This document shows, one piece after another, positions 1 through 8,369 of a stretch of DNA of 35,208 nt (position 1 is its first letter; every line of letters begins with the position of its first letter). Source of the DNA: Sedimentibacter hydroxybenzoicus DSM 7310. GTDB lineage: Bacteria; Bacillota; Clostridia; Tissierellales; Sedimentibacteraceae. The stretch lies in contig NZ_JACBNQ010000030.1 of the NCBI RefSeq assembly GCF_013403245.1, forward strand, positions 1 to 35,208. The letters are read 5' to 3'. Position numbers and translations under genes: made by a program. The notes below the pieces were generated by a model. That model saw only the letters and a list, made by a program, of their open reading frames with translations, did no database searches and was not told the DNA's origin.

Positions 1-38
1 AGATTGATTTTTCATGTGTCTTTCCTTAATTATTATGA

Positions 39-63
39 AAACCCGCTAATTTTTAGCGGGTTT
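39..63. terminator. Hairpin, possible bidirectional terminator
   Basis: AACCCGCTA pairs with TAGCGGGTT around a short T-rich loop. Only TTT follows on the plus strand, and TTTTC follows on the minus strand, so direction is uncertain. It probably ends a gene lying left of the window. Confidence 0.6.
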
Positions 64-75
64 GTCAATAACCTG

Positions 76-101
76 AGACTGACCATTGCGTCAGTCTTTT
101 T
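76..101 (+). terminator. Rho-independent terminator
   Basis: AGACTGA (76-82) pairs with TCAGTCT (91-97) and is followed by a T run on the plus strand. It lies just behind the 39-63 hairpin, giving tandem termination before the mgtE transcription unit. Confidence 0.65.
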
Positions 102-188
102 CATGATTGTCTTGATTCGCTATTAGTCATAGCAGCACTATAAATCTTTGATTGACTTATATTTAATTTAAAATTCGCATCGTAAGGG

Positions 189-217
189 TTGACTTTGCTG
201 GGATAAACAAATAGAAT
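189..217 (+). promoter_or_regulatory. Sigma-A-type promoter for the leader ORF and mgtE
   Basis: The -35 is TTGACT (189-194), the spacer is exactly 17 bp, and the -10 is TAGAAT (212-217). The predicted transcript start near 224 lies just upstream of the GGAGG ribosome binding site (242-246) of the small ORF. Confidence 0.6.
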
Positions 218-254
218 AATAAGAGGATTAATCAATTATTCGGAGGTGAAAAGA

Positions 255-362
255 ATGGAGTCGGGTAATAGTAGTATGGACTATAGTGGAAAATATTTAA
301 ATTGTAAAGAAGACTCATATACTGTATCAAACTTTATTCTTTTTATACAAAGATTACTTTAG
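255..362 (+). CDS. Small ORF of 35 aa upstream of mgtE, possible leader peptide
   Basis: An ATG follows a near-ideal ribosome binding site (GGAGGTGAAAAGA) and a promoter at 189-217. The ORF encodes 35 residues, starting MESGNSSMDYSGKY and ending in a hydrophobic stretch, FILFIQRLL. I do not recognise the family. It is the first ORF of the transcript that leads to mgtE, 141 bp before the mgtE start, so it could be a regulatory leader peptide or a small membrane protein. The strong start signals support translation, but nothing in the sequence proves function. Confidence 0.5.
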   Translation: MESGNSSMDYSGKYLNCKEDSYTVSNFILFIQRLL

Positions 363-503
363 AATAAATCATTTTATACGTATTTTTCTTTTCAACAATT
401 TCAATTACCATCTATGTCCTTTCCCATTACCAAATAATTTCATAAAAAAATTTAATAATAATATAGAACTATTTATACATAGTTCTATTAATGGAGGGCA
501 GAA
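363..503 (+). other. mgtE 5' leader with start-proximal hairpin
   Basis: This is a 141-nt untranslated stretch. It has a pyrimidine-rich, guanine-poor segment around 395-430. A 9-bp hairpin (ATAGAACTA at 463-471 with TAGTTCTAT at 480-488) ends four bases before the mgtE GGAGG. I see no M-box (ykoK) riboswitch consensus. The hairpin placement would allow control of ribosome access, which is inference. Confidence 0.4.
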
Positions 504-1838
504 ATGAAAGAAATTATTTTAAATCTTCTTGAACAAGGTAAATATGCAGATGCAAAAATCGAAATTATTAAAATGAATGTTGTGGATATTGCACATCTTT
601 TTGAAGAATTAGAGCAACAGAAACTTTTAGTCATATTCAGAATTTTACCTAAGGAAATTGCATCCGGAGTTTTTTCATATATTTCAAATGAGCTTCAAAG
701 ATATATCATTGAATCAATTACAGACAAAGAAATAAAAAACATTTTAGACGAGTTGTTTTTTGATGATACAATCGACTTCTTAGAAGAAATGCCGTCAAAT
801 ATCGTTAAAAAGGTTCTTAAAAACACGGATGAAAGCACAAGAAATCTCATTAATCAATTCCTGAATTATCCGGAATATTCTGCCGGCAGCATAATGACTA
901 TAGAGTATGCTGACTTAAAAAAAGAAATGACGATAGAACAAGCGATTAAACATATTAAGCATACAGGTGTAGATAAAGAAACTATTCATACCTGTTATGT
1001 TATAGATGAATTCAGAAAGCTTGAAGGGGTTGTATCACTAAGGAAATTGATACTTAGTGAAGACAATGTTTTAGTTAAAGACATCATGAAGACAGATGTA
1101 ATATATGTAAATACTCACGATGATCAAGAGAAAATTGCCGCCTTATTTAAAAAATATGACTTGCTTTCGATGCCGGTAGTGGATAATGAAAGAAGGCTGG
1201 TCGGTATTGTTACAATAGATGATATTATTGATATCATTGATCAGGAGAACACGGAAGATTTTGAAAAAATGGCAGCAATGCAGCCTTCTGAAGAAGAATA
1301 CTTAAAAACAAATGCTTTTATTTTAGCGAAAAACAGACTGACATGGTTGATAATTTTAATGATTTCGGCAACATTTACAGGTAAAATAATACGTAACTTT
1401 GATGCAGTATTGCAGTCTGTGGTAATACTTACAGCATTTATCCCGATGCTTATGGATACTGGAGGTAATGCCGGTTCACAATCATCAACTCTTATAATCA
1501 GAGGGTTGGCTTTGGAAGAAATACATCTGAAGGATGTTTTCAAGGTGTTATGGAAAGAATTTCAGGTAAGCTTACTGGTGGGAATAGTTCTGTCAGCATT
1601 GAATTTTATCAGAATTTACTATTTTGAAAAGGTTGATTTGCTTGTATCTGTGACAGTATGTGTCACTTTGCTTTTCACTGTGGTTTTAGCAAAAATTGTT
1701 GGAGGCATGCTTCCTATTTTAGCAAAAAAAATAAAAGTTGACCCCGCTCTTATGGCAGGTCCGTTAATAACAACTATCGTTGATGCCGTAACATTAATAG
1801 TATACTTCTCCATGGCTAAATGGCTTTTAGGCATATAA
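504..1838 (+). CDS. mgtE: Magnesium transporter MgtE
   Basis: MgtE-family Mg2+ channel/transporter of the cytoplasmic membrane, 444 aa, the usual family length. Residues about 1-125 form the N-terminal superhelical domain. About 130-250 form a CBS pair (AGSIMTIEY and VKDIMKTDVIYV mark the two repeats, then MPVVDNERRLVGIVTIDDIID). About 270-444 hold five membrane helices with the conserved signature LMDTGGNAGSQSSTLIIRGLA. In the family, the N and CBS domains sense cytosolic Mg2+ and close the pore. The ATG has GGAGG eight bases upstream. The gene follows a small ORF and precedes kdpDE-like genes, so it sits in an ion-homeostasis block. Confidence 0.95.
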   Translation: MKEIILNLLEQGKYADAKIEIIKMNVVDIAHLFEELEQQKLLVIFRILPKEIASGVFSYISNELQRYIIESITDKEIKNILDELFFDDTIDFLEEMPSNIVKKVLKNTDESTRNLINQFLNYPEYSAGSIMTIEYADLKKEMTIEQAIKHIKHTGVDKETIHTCYVIDEFRKLEGVVSLRKLILSEDNVLVKDIMKTDVIYVNTHDDQEKIAALFKKYDLLSMPVVDNERRLVGIVTIDDIIDIIDQENTEDFEKMAAMQPSEEEYLKTNAFILAKNRLTWLIILMISATFTGKIIRNFDAVLQSVVILTAFIPMLMDTGGNAGSQSSTLIIRGLALEEIHLKDVFKVLWKEFQVSLLVGIVLSALNFIRIYYFEKVDLLVSVTVCVTLLFTVVLAKIVGGMLPILAKKIKVDPALMAGPLITTIVDAVTLIVYFSMAKWLLGI

Positions 1839-1911
1839 ACCATAATGAAAATTTTACAATCTTTAAAAGCCCAATAAGTAGAATTTGCTTTATTTATAGA
1901 GAAATTTCTTA

Positions 1912-1917
1912 TATAAT
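1912..1917 (+). promoter_or_regulatory. Candidate -10 element for the kdpD-like gene
   Basis: TATAAT lies 34 bp before the kdpD-like ATG and 22 bp before its GGAG. No good -35 sits 17 bp upstream; TTGCTT at 1885-1890 is 21 bp away. It is a weak call. Confidence 0.35.
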
Positions 1918-1950
1918 GCAGTAAACTTATTATTAAGATGGAGACCAACT

Positions 1951-3411
1951 ATGAAATTAAGTAAAGAAAAACAAGGATGTATTAATTATATTTCCATAAG
2001 ATATTTTTTTAGCGTTATTTTTGTTTGCCTTATTTCCACACTGCTTTCAATAGCCATGAACGAAGCAGGAATCAGTAAAGAAAACACACTTATGGTGTTT
2101 ATAGTTGGTGTACTGACTGTTACAATCGTAACAAGAGGATATATATACAGTGCTGCCGCTGCAATAATAAATGTCCTTATGTTTAATTTTCTGTTTACTG
2201 AGCCGATACATAGTTTTGAAATCAGTAATACGCAAGACATAATTTTAATTATTTTTTTCTTAACTGCTTCTTTAATTTCAAGTACAATGACCACAAAATT
2301 GCAGCTTCAAACTGAAATATCAAAACGAAATGAAAGAACAGTTAAAATTCTGTATGAAATAACAAAGGATTTTATTAATGTAACCGGAAATGAAAATACA
2401 ATTTTAAAAGGTATAAACTATATAAAAGATTATTTAGGATATGATTGTTATATACTTTTGGACAGTGATGATAAAATTTACAAAGCGGAGGGTATTACTG
2501 ATAATGAAGTAAATAATAAGGAAAATACAATCTCAATTCCAATTAAAGGTATCGGAAAACAAAGGGGTACAGTTCAAATAATTAATGTTATTTCACCTTT
2601 ATCAAATGAGAATTATATGATTGTTCAAACAATAGTTTATCAAATGGCTATTATTTTAGACAGAGAATTTATGTATGATGAGAGACAAAAAATTAAGATG
2701 GATGTTGAGAGGGAGAGATTAAAAAGCACATTGCTCAGAAGTATATCTCATGACATAAGAACGCCTCTCACAAGTATCAAGGGTGCAAGTGAGCTTATAT
2801 TAGACAGCTATGAAAATTTAGATGAAAATTCTATAAAAAAATTGACATCAGATATTTATGATGAATCTACTTGGTTGATTAAAACTGTACAAAATATCCT
2901 TGATATGACGCGTATCAGTGAAGGCAGATTGACAATTGCAAAAAGCTACGAGGCAGTTGACGATATAATTAATCAGGCATTAACACTTGTACAGCATATT
3001 AATACCGACGGAAGAATTAAAGTATCTGTTCCTGAAGAAATAATACTTGTTCCCGTAGATGGCAGATTGATTGTTCAGGTTTTAGTTAACCTTTTGGATA
3101 ATGCCTGTAAGCATGCGGGCGAAGAAGCACAAATTTTTCTAAAGGTATATGCTGAAGATAAATATGTTATTTTTGAAGTATCAGACAATGGAAAGGGAAT
3201 TTATCCGTTAATTCTTGACAACATATTTGATGGATTTGTATCCTATCATAAAAATGATATTGTGGATGGGAGCATGGGAGTTGGTATCGGTCTTACAATC
3301 TGTAAGGAAATTGTGAAAGCTCATGAAGGCACAATTACAGCATCCAACTCAGATAAAGGAGGAGCGAAATTTACTGTTGTTCTTCCTCTGGAGGTTGATT
3401 GTAATGAGTAA
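1951..3411 (+). CDS. kdpD: KdpD-like sensor histidine kinase, short form
   Basis: Membrane sensor kinase of 486 aa. Four closely packed hydrophobic segments at about 17-36, 46-60, 66-84 and 96-112 match the KdpD DUF4118 membrane module. Residues about 130-245 look like a GAF-type linker. The HisKA phosphoacceptor is H267 in SHDIRTPLTS. The ATPase domain shows NLLDNACKHAG (N box), DNGKGI and GVGIGLTIC (G boxes). Full-length KdpD has about 900 residues; the N-terminal KdpD and UspA sensor domains are absent here. It overlaps the response regulator by 8 bp, so the two are translationally coupled. No kdpFABC lies in the window; the nearest potassium genes are the convergent ktr genes. GGAG precedes the ATG by seven bases. 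Confidence 0.88.
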   Translation: MKLSKEKQGCINYISIRYFFSVIFVCLISTLLSIAMNEAGISKENTLMVFIVGVLTVTIVTRGYIYSAAAAIINVLMFNFLFTEPIHSFEISNTQDIILIIFFLTASLISSTMTTKLQLQTEISKRNERTVKILYEITKDFINVTGNENTILKGINYIKDYLGYDCYILLDSDDKIYKAEGITDNEVNNKENTISIPIKGIGKQRGTVQIINVISPLSNENYMIVQTIVYQMAIILDREFMYDERQKIKMDVERERLKSTLLRSISHDIRTPLTSIKGASELILDSYENLDENSIKKLTSDIYDESTWLIKTVQNILDMTRISEGRLTIAKSYEAVDDIINQALTLVQHINTDGRIKVSVPEEIILVPVDGRLIVQVLVNLLDNACKHAGEEAQIFLKVYAEDKYVIFEVSDNGKGIYPLILDNIFDGFVSYHKNDIVDGSMGVGIGLTICKEIVKAHEGTITASNSDKGGAKFTVVLPLEVDCNE

Positions 3412-4090
3412 AATATTAATCATTGAAGATGACAATAGGATTACTAATTTTATGACTATGGCATTAAAGTCTAAAGGATATTCAATAATATCGGCAAGGA
3501 ACGGTAATGACGGCATATTATATTTTTGTACTGAAAATCCGGATATTATACTATTGGATTTAGGTCTCCCGGATATGGATGGAGTTGATATAATTAAACA
3601 GATACGAAATGTATCGGATATTCCAATAATAATTGTTTCAGCCAGAGAACAGGACAATGATAAAATTGCGGCTTTAGATTCAGGTGCAAACGATTATGTT
3701 ACAAAACCATTTTCAATGGGAGAATTACTTGCACGGATCAGAGTTATGGAGAGATTAATAGAAAGAGAAATCGGATATGCACCCGAAAGTGTTTATAAAT
3801 CCGATTATCTTACCGTAGACAGAGAAAAACACAGAGTGTACGTTGATGACAATGAAGTACACCTGACACCAATTGAATTTAAACTGCTTCTGTTACTAAT
3901 TGCTAACCGGGGCAAAGTTATAACCCACAGTCATATTTCCAAAGAAGTCTGGGGATATGGTGAGACAGGTGATGCTAAAAGCATAAGGGTTTTTATGGCA
4001 AGCCTGAGAAGAAAAATTGAAAAGGACAGCTCTAATCCAAGATTTATATTAACAGAAATTGGTGTAGGTTATCGATTTTCAGATATATAA
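3404..4090 (+). CDS. kdpE: KdpE-like OmpR-family response regulator
   Basis: The protein has 228 aa. The receiver domain (1-120) has acidic pocket D9-D10, phosphoacceptor D52 in LLDLGLPDMDG, and the conserved lysine in YVTKPF. The winged-helix trans_reg_C domain (about 130-228) ends in FILTEIGVGYRF, typical of KdpE. I chose the ATG at 3404, with GGAGG at 3390-3394, rather than the longer frame opening at 3323. It matches the family N-terminus (MSKILIIEDD) and gives the usual 8-bp overlap with the kinase gene. Its likely targets, a potassium or magnesium transport operon, are inferred from neighbours only. Confidence 0.92.
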   Translation: MSKILIIEDDNRITNFMTMALKSKGYSIISARNGNDGILYFCTENPDIILLDLGLPDMDGVDIIKQIRNVSDIPIIIVSAREQDNDKIAALDSGANDYVTKPFSMGELLARIRVMERLIEREIGYAPESVYKSDYLTVDREKHRVYVDDNEVHLTPIEFKLLLLLIANRGKVITHSHISKEVWGYGETGDAKSIRVFMASLRRKIEKDSSNPRFILTEIGVGYRFSDI

Positions 4091-4112
4091 AAGATGCCTC
4101 AAAGCATCTTTT
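4089..4112. terminator. Bidirectional terminator between kdpE and ktrA
   Basis: AAAAGATGC (4089-4097) pairs with GCATCTTTT (4104-4112). Its symmetric A/T flanks serve both convergent genes. It overlaps the kdpE stop region and the first bases of the ktrA stop codon (4111-4113). Confidence 0.8.
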
Positions 4113-4761
4113 ATGCATTTTCGGTAATTTTCAGAACATCCTCTGGTTTTCCTATTACTATAACGTGGTCATCCTCCTTAAAAATATAATCTGCTTTTGG
4201 CAGCGTCATAATACTGTCACCGTTTTTTATAAGCAATATATTAATGTGAAACCTTTTTCTTACATTCACTTCCTCAATACTAAAACCTACCCAATTATGC
4301 TTAACAGGTGTTTCGTATAAGGAATATTCACTGTTAATAGAAAAAAAGTCAAGAACATTATTTGAACTGCAACGCACCGCTAACTTCTCCGCCATATCTT
4401 TATCAGGATAAACAACCTCATCAGCACCATTTTTTAACAGAAATTTTGCCTGTATGTCTCTGCTTGCTTTGGAAATAACATATTTTGCACCTAAGTCTTT
4501 TAATAGAGAGGTGATTTCCAAGGAGGATTGAAAAGTATCCCCTATAGTTACAAAGCATATATCAAAATTATTTATACCTAAAGCTCTAAGCACATCTTCC
4601 TTTGTGCAGTCCCCTATCTGAGCATCAGTAATCATAGAAGACATTTCATCAATAATGGCCGCATCCTTATCAACTATCATAACATCATTATTAAGATTAG
4701 ACATTTTAAGCGCTAAGTGACGTCCGAAAGCCCCCATTCCAATAATTAAAAAAGATTTCAT
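4111..4761 (-). CDS. ktrA: Ktr/Trk potassium uptake regulatory subunit (RCK protein)
   Basis: Cytoplasmic RCK protein of 216 aa, the KtrA/TrkA single-RCK size. The N-terminal Rossmann domain starts MKSFLIIGMGAFGRHLA (GxGxxG nucleotide-binding loop), then an acidic residue after beta-2 (IVDKD). The C-terminal TrkA_C domain covers about 135-216 (FSIEEVNVRK, EDDHVIVIGKPEDV). KtrA-type proteins form an octameric ring under the membrane subunit and gate K+ uptake by binding ATP/ADP, and in some species c-di-AMP. It lies 11 bp downstream of ktrB in one operon and is convergent with the kdpE-like gene. Confidence 0.93.
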   Translation of the reverse strand: MKSFLIIGMGAFGRHLALKMSNLNNDVMIVDKDAAIIDEMSSMITDAQIGDCTKEDVLRALGINNFDICFVTIGDTFQSSLEITSLLKDLGAKYVISKASRDIQAKFLLKNGADEVVYPDKDMAEKLAVRCSSNNVLDFFSINSEYSLYETPVKHNWVGFSIEEVNVRKRFHINILLIKNGDSIMTLPKADYIFKEDDHVIVIGKPEDVLKITENA

Positions 4762-4772
4762 TTAAAATTCTC

Positions 4773-6116
4773 CTATCCTATTATTATTTTTTCATGTGGT
4801 CTGCTGAGCAGAGCAGGTTCTTTTTTTTCAGCCACTACAGCTGCAATTGACAGAACTCCTACCTTACCACCATACATCAGTAAAGCTATTATTATTTTTG
4901 ACAAAGCATTAAGCGAAGGCGTTATACCTAAACTTAGTCCAACTGTTCCAAGTGCAGAAAAAACCTCAAACATTATTTCCTTCAAAGGAAATTCTTGTAT
5001 AGTGCTAATTAAAATTATCGCGATAAGTGCTATTGACATATAAATTACAGTTATGGCGCTTGCTTTTTTTAAAGTATCGGTTTCAAGTCTGCGTTTGAAA
5101 ATTGATATATCTGAACTTTGACCGGCTGATGCCCAGGCTCCTGCAAGAAGTGTAATAAAAGTTGTCGTTTTTATACCTCCGGCTGTTGAACCGGGGCTTC
5201 CGCCTATTATCATCAATATAATGGTCAATAAGTTTCCCCCTTCAGACATTTCATTCATATTAATCGTATTGAAGCCTGCAGTTCGCGGAGTTACAGACTG
5301 AAATACGGATGCCAGCATTCTTTCCCCCATGCTCATATCTGCCATGCTATGATCGGCTTCAATTACAAAAAATAACAATGAGCTTGCTAAAATTAATGCA
5401 GTGGTTGTTACAAGTACTATTTTTGTGTGAAGTTGAAGTTTTCTGAAACAAGCATGACTGCTGATTATGTCATCCCATACAACAAATCCAATTCCGCCTG
5501 AAACTATAAGGGTCATTACGGTTGCATTTACAACAAAGTTATTTGAGTAGGCTGTTAAAGAGGAAAATTGCCCATACTTACCCATCAAATCAAAGCCGGC
5601 ATTACAAAATGCGGATACAGAGTGAAATATTCCATAAAATAACCCCTCCTTAAACCCCATTTCCGGATAGAAGTTTAAAGTAAGTATTAATGCTCCCATG
5701 CTCTCAAACAGAAAAGTACCTATGATAATTTTTTTTACAAGCATTACAATGCCGCCTATTTTTAAAGTGTTTGCCGATTCCATCAACAGTCGTCTTTCCT
5801 TTAATCCGATTTTTCTCCTTAAAAACATTGAAAATAAAGTTATAACTGTCATAAAACCAAGACCTCCTATCTGAATCAGCAAAAGAATTATTAATTGACC
5901 GAACAAAGACCAATGAGTAAATGTATCATAAGCTATAAGCCCTGTAACACAGAAAGCAGAGGCCGATGTAAATAACGAATCAATAAACGGGGTGACAATG
6001 CCGGATTTAGATGATATAGGCAAACTTAAGAGCAGCGCTCCCGACAAAATTATTACCAAAGTACCAAATACAATTATTTCCGTATAACTTATTTTAATTT
6101 TTTTTATTATTAGCAT
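4773..6116 (-). CDS. ktrB: Ktr/Trk potassium uptake membrane subunit
   Basis: KtrB/TrkH-family K+ translocating subunit of 447 aa, a usual length for KtrB. It has repeated M1-P-M2 units with the four selectivity-filter glycine regions visible: SAFCVTGLIAYDT, SAFCNAGFDLMG, TPRTAGFNTIN and ALGTVGLSLG. SPGSTAGGIKTTT is the KtrB-specific loop that gates the pore. It is encoded between the RCK-like gene 6118-6597 (one base apart) and ktrA. Its ATG has AGGAG upstream, so it is translated from the same message. It probably couples K+ entry to Na+ or the membrane potential, as known for the family. Confidence 0.93.
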   Translation of the reverse strand: MLIIKKIKISYTEIIVFGTLVIILSGALLLSLPISSKSGIVTPFIDSLFTSASAFCVTGLIAYDTFTHWSLFGQLIILLLIQIGGLGFMTVITLFSMFLRRKIGLKERRLLMESANTLKIGGIVMLVKKIIIGTFLFESMGALILTLNFYPEMGFKEGLFYGIFHSVSAFCNAGFDLMGKYGQFSSLTAYSNNFVVNATVMTLIVSGGIGFVVWDDIISSHACFRKLQLHTKIVLVTTTALILASSLLFFVIEADHSMADMSMGERMLASVFQSVTPRTAGFNTINMNEMSEGGNLLTIILMIIGGSPGSTAGGIKTTTFITLLAGAWASAGQSSDISIFKRRLETDTLKKASAITVIYMSIALIAIILISTIQEFPLKEIMFEVFSALGTVGLSLGITPSLNALSKIIIALLMYGGKVGVLSIAAVVAEKKEPALLSRPHEKIIIG

Positions 6117-6117
6117 A

Positions 6118-6597
6118 TTAACTCCTATTATTGCAAATATTTAACAATTTATATACGATGTCAGAGGCTGTCAAATTGTTTCTGAATAAATAAGGAATAT
6201 TATTTTCTTCGTAAATTCTTTTATTGTATTGTTGATTACAAATAGAAATTACATTATTTATTCCAAATATTTTCATTCCAATTGAGCAAATTGTTAGGTT
6301 GTCTAAGTCTGAACTATGCACAACTATCAAATAATCATATGGATATGGATGACAAAGCTGTACTTTGTCATTCGATATTATTGAGGATACATTATGGTGC
6401 TCCAGTAGTTCTGATAATTCATGGCAAATGTCAATATCTCCGCATATAAGAGCTGTTCTCATGTTGTTAAATGATTTAGTCTGACAAATGTCAACTGTGT
6501 TTTCAGCAGGAAGTTCAACAATCTTAAAAATTTCATCAATAAAATAAAAATTGATGAAAAATACAGCTATAATAGATGCAATAATAATAAAATTCAT
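6118..6597 (-). CDS. Membrane-anchored RCK-like protein, first gene of the ktr operon
   Basis: The protein has 159 aa. One N-terminal transmembrane helix (about 3-20, IIIASIIAVFFINFYFI) precedes a segment that resembles a TrkA-N/RCK fold (ALICGDIDICHELSELLEHHNVSSIISND). The glycine-rich nucleotide loop GxGxxG is replaced by CGDIDI, so nucleotide binding is doubtful. No TrkA_C domain follows. The start is clear: AGGAGG lies four bases before the ATG. It is the first gene of the operon, one base ahead of ktrB. An accessory regulator or assembly factor of the Ktr channel is a reasonable inference. I do not recognise a named family. Confidence 0.75.
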   Translation of the reverse strand: MNFIIIASIIAVFFINFYFIDEIFKIVELPAENTVDICQTKSFNNMRTALICGDIDICHELSELLEHHNVSSIISNDKVQLCHPYPYDYLIVVHSSDLDNLTICSIGMKIFGINNVISICNQQYNKRIYEENNIPYLFRNNLTASDIVYKLLNICNNRS

Positions 6598-6737
6598 TTA
6601 AACCTCCTGATTTTTAGTAGGCTTATTGTAGCATAGTACATATAAAAATGATGTAAAGGTTTATTTATATTCGTTAAGATTTCATTAATATTGGATAATA
6701 ACTTTTGGTTAAAATTAAGTGGACAAATGTTCGATTT

Positions 6738-6746
6738 TGGTATAGT
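6738..6746 (+). promoter_or_regulatory. Extended -10 candidate for rmuC
   Basis: TGGTATAGT is an extended -10; TGGACA at 6720-6725 could be a weak -35 at a short 15-bp spacing. The predicted start near 6753 would exclude translation from upstream in-frame codons. Confidence 0.4.
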
Positions 6747-6768
6747 ATTAAATTGGAGGGAGATGGAC

Positions 6769-7989
6769 ATGGAGATTATAATAATAGCTTTGCTTTTAAT
6801 TTTAGTTGTTTTATGTATTGTAATTTTACTGAAATTATCAAATAGAGGACTTGAAGATCGTATTCTGTCTGAATTAAAAATTAATCTGAGTCAGAATAAT
6901 TTATATTTAGCAGATCAGATATCTAAAAAGATTTCTGATTCCGAACAAAAGCAGCTTAGAGAAATTCTTACTAACAAGCTTGAAACAGTTGAGAAAATGG
7001 AGAAGAATACAAATAAAATGACTGAAGCATTCATGGGTTTCAGCAGTGAAACATCTAAATCATTAAATGAAAACTTCACTTCATTGAATGACAGGATAAG
7101 TAAAGATCTTGATAAAATTAATATGCGTGTAGAAGAAAGATTAAATGAAGGATTTGAAAAAACGAATAAAACATTTGTAAATATTTTGGAGCGTCTTTCG
7201 AAAATTGACGAAGCACAGAAGAAAATTGAAAGCTTGTCAACCGATATAGTTTCATTACAGGATATTCTGACCGATAAAAAAAGCAGAGGTACATTTGGAG
7301 AAGTTCAGCTGAATCATATTTTAACATCAATATTTGGGGAGAATAACGACAAAATATATGAAATACAAAAGAAGCTTCCTAATGATACCGTAGCGGATGC
7401 CGTATTATACATACCGGAGCCTGTGGGGATGATTTGCGTCGATTCCAAGTTTCCTCTCGAAAACTATCAACGAATGATAGATAAGAATATCACCGAACCG
7501 GAAAGAAAACAGCATGAACGTGATTTCAAAGCTAATGTTAAAAAACATATAAATGATATTTCATCAAAGTATATAATATATGGAGAGACATCCGAGCAAG
7601 CAATTATGTTTTTGCCTGCGGAAGCCATCTTTGCGGAAATAAATGCATACCATCAGGATTTGATAGATTATGCAAGCGCAAAAAGAGTGTGGATATCATC
7701 ACCTACAACGCTGCTGTCCGTGCTCTCAACAGTGCAGATAGTTTTAAGAAATATTGAAAGAGAAAAATATGCAAGCATAATTCATGACGAGCTGAACAAA
7801 TTAGGAAGAGAATTCAAGTTGTATAAAGACAGATGGAATTCCCTTGCAAAGGATATAAAAAAGGTCTCTGATGATGTTGATAAAATTCATATAACCTCAA
7901 ACAAGATAGAGAAAAAGTTTGATAAAATATCTAAGGTTGATATGGGCGATTATGAAGAAGAGGATAAAATAGAAACAGCTTTGTCGTAA
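6769..7989 (+). CDS. rmuC: RmuC-family DNA recombination protein
   Basis: RmuC homologue, about 406 aa. One N-terminal membrane helix (MEIIIIALLLILVVLCIVILL) is followed by a long coiled coil (about 30-165). The conserved RmuC nuclease-like domain comes next, with TFGEVQLNHIL, DAVLYIP, DSKFPLENYQRM, MFLPAEAIFAE and VWISSPTTLLSVL. In E. coli, RmuC limits recombination at inverted repeats; its biochemistry is poorly defined. The frame opens at 6691, but GGAGGG at 6755-6760 best serves ATG 6769 (8-base spacing), or ATG 6763 at a poor 2-base spacing. It is divergent from the ktr operon and stands alone. Confidence 0.9.
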   Translation: MEIIIIALLLILVVLCIVILLKLSNRGLEDRILSELKINLSQNNLYLADQISKKISDSEQKQLREILTNKLETVEKMEKNTNKMTEAFMGFSSETSKSLNENFTSLNDRISKDLDKINMRVEERLNEGFEKTNKTFVNILERLSKIDEAQKKIESLSTDIVSLQDILTDKKSRGTFGEVQLNHILTSIFGENNDKIYEIQKKLPNDTVADAVLYIPEPVGMICVDSKFPLENYQRMIDKNITEPERKQHERDFKANVKKHINDISSKYIIYGETSEQAIMFLPAEAIFAEINAYHQDLIDYASAKRVWISSPTTLLSVLSTVQIVLRNIEREKYASIIHDELNKLGREFKLYKDRWNSLAKDIKKVSDDVDKIHITSNKIEKKFDKISKVDMGDYEEEDKIETALS

Positions 7990-8097
7990 AATTCAAAACA
8001 TATAAGAAAGTAAATATTACCAATTACATTAGTAAAGAAAATATAAAAAATCACTTGCTTTTTATTATTAGATATGCTAATATTTTAAAGTGGTTAA

Positions 8098-8180
8098 GCC
8101 GTAGTGATGGAATGGCAGACGTGACGGACTCAAAATCCGTTGGTGGCAACACCGTGGGGGTTCAAGTCCCTTCTACGGCA
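8098..8180 (+). tRNA. tRNA-Leu (anticodon CAA)
   Basis: The acceptor stem is GCCGTAG/CTACGGC with discriminator A (8180). The anticodon loop CTCAAAA between ACGGA and TCCGT gives anticodon CAA, reading TTG. The long class II variable arm (TGGTGGCAACACCG) is that of tRNA-Leu. The T arm has GGGGG-TTCAAGT-CCCTT. CCA is not encoded. The total length is 83 nt. A terminator follows directly. Confidence 0.95.
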
Positions 8181-8187
8181 TAAAAAA

Positions 8188-8225
8188 ACTCTTAAAGATG
8201 CTAATAGCAGATTTAAGAGTTTTTT
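8188..8225 (+). terminator. Terminator of the tRNA-Leu gene
   Basis: ACTCTTAAA (8188-8196) pairs with TTTAAGAGT (8212-8220), then TTTTT. It starts eight bases after the tRNA 3' end. Confidence 0.85.
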
Positions 8226-8369
8226 GTTGTAAATTTTTCATCTGAGGAAAATTTGAATACCTTAGCTTGATGATGAACTTCGGTCGTTTAATGTAAATTT
8301 AAGATAAGTAACATGGTGGCTTTAGGTTGGAATTATATAATAACTTTATCAATTTTAGGAGGGAAATAA

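Noticed and set aside
363-503. M-box (ykoK) magnesium riboswitch before mgtE
   Set aside because: The conserved blocks of that riboswitch were not found by eye; only one short hairpin is visible.
8098-8225. Prophage or island attachment site at tRNA-Leu
   Set aside because: No repeat of the tRNA 3' end and no integrase gene are present in the window.
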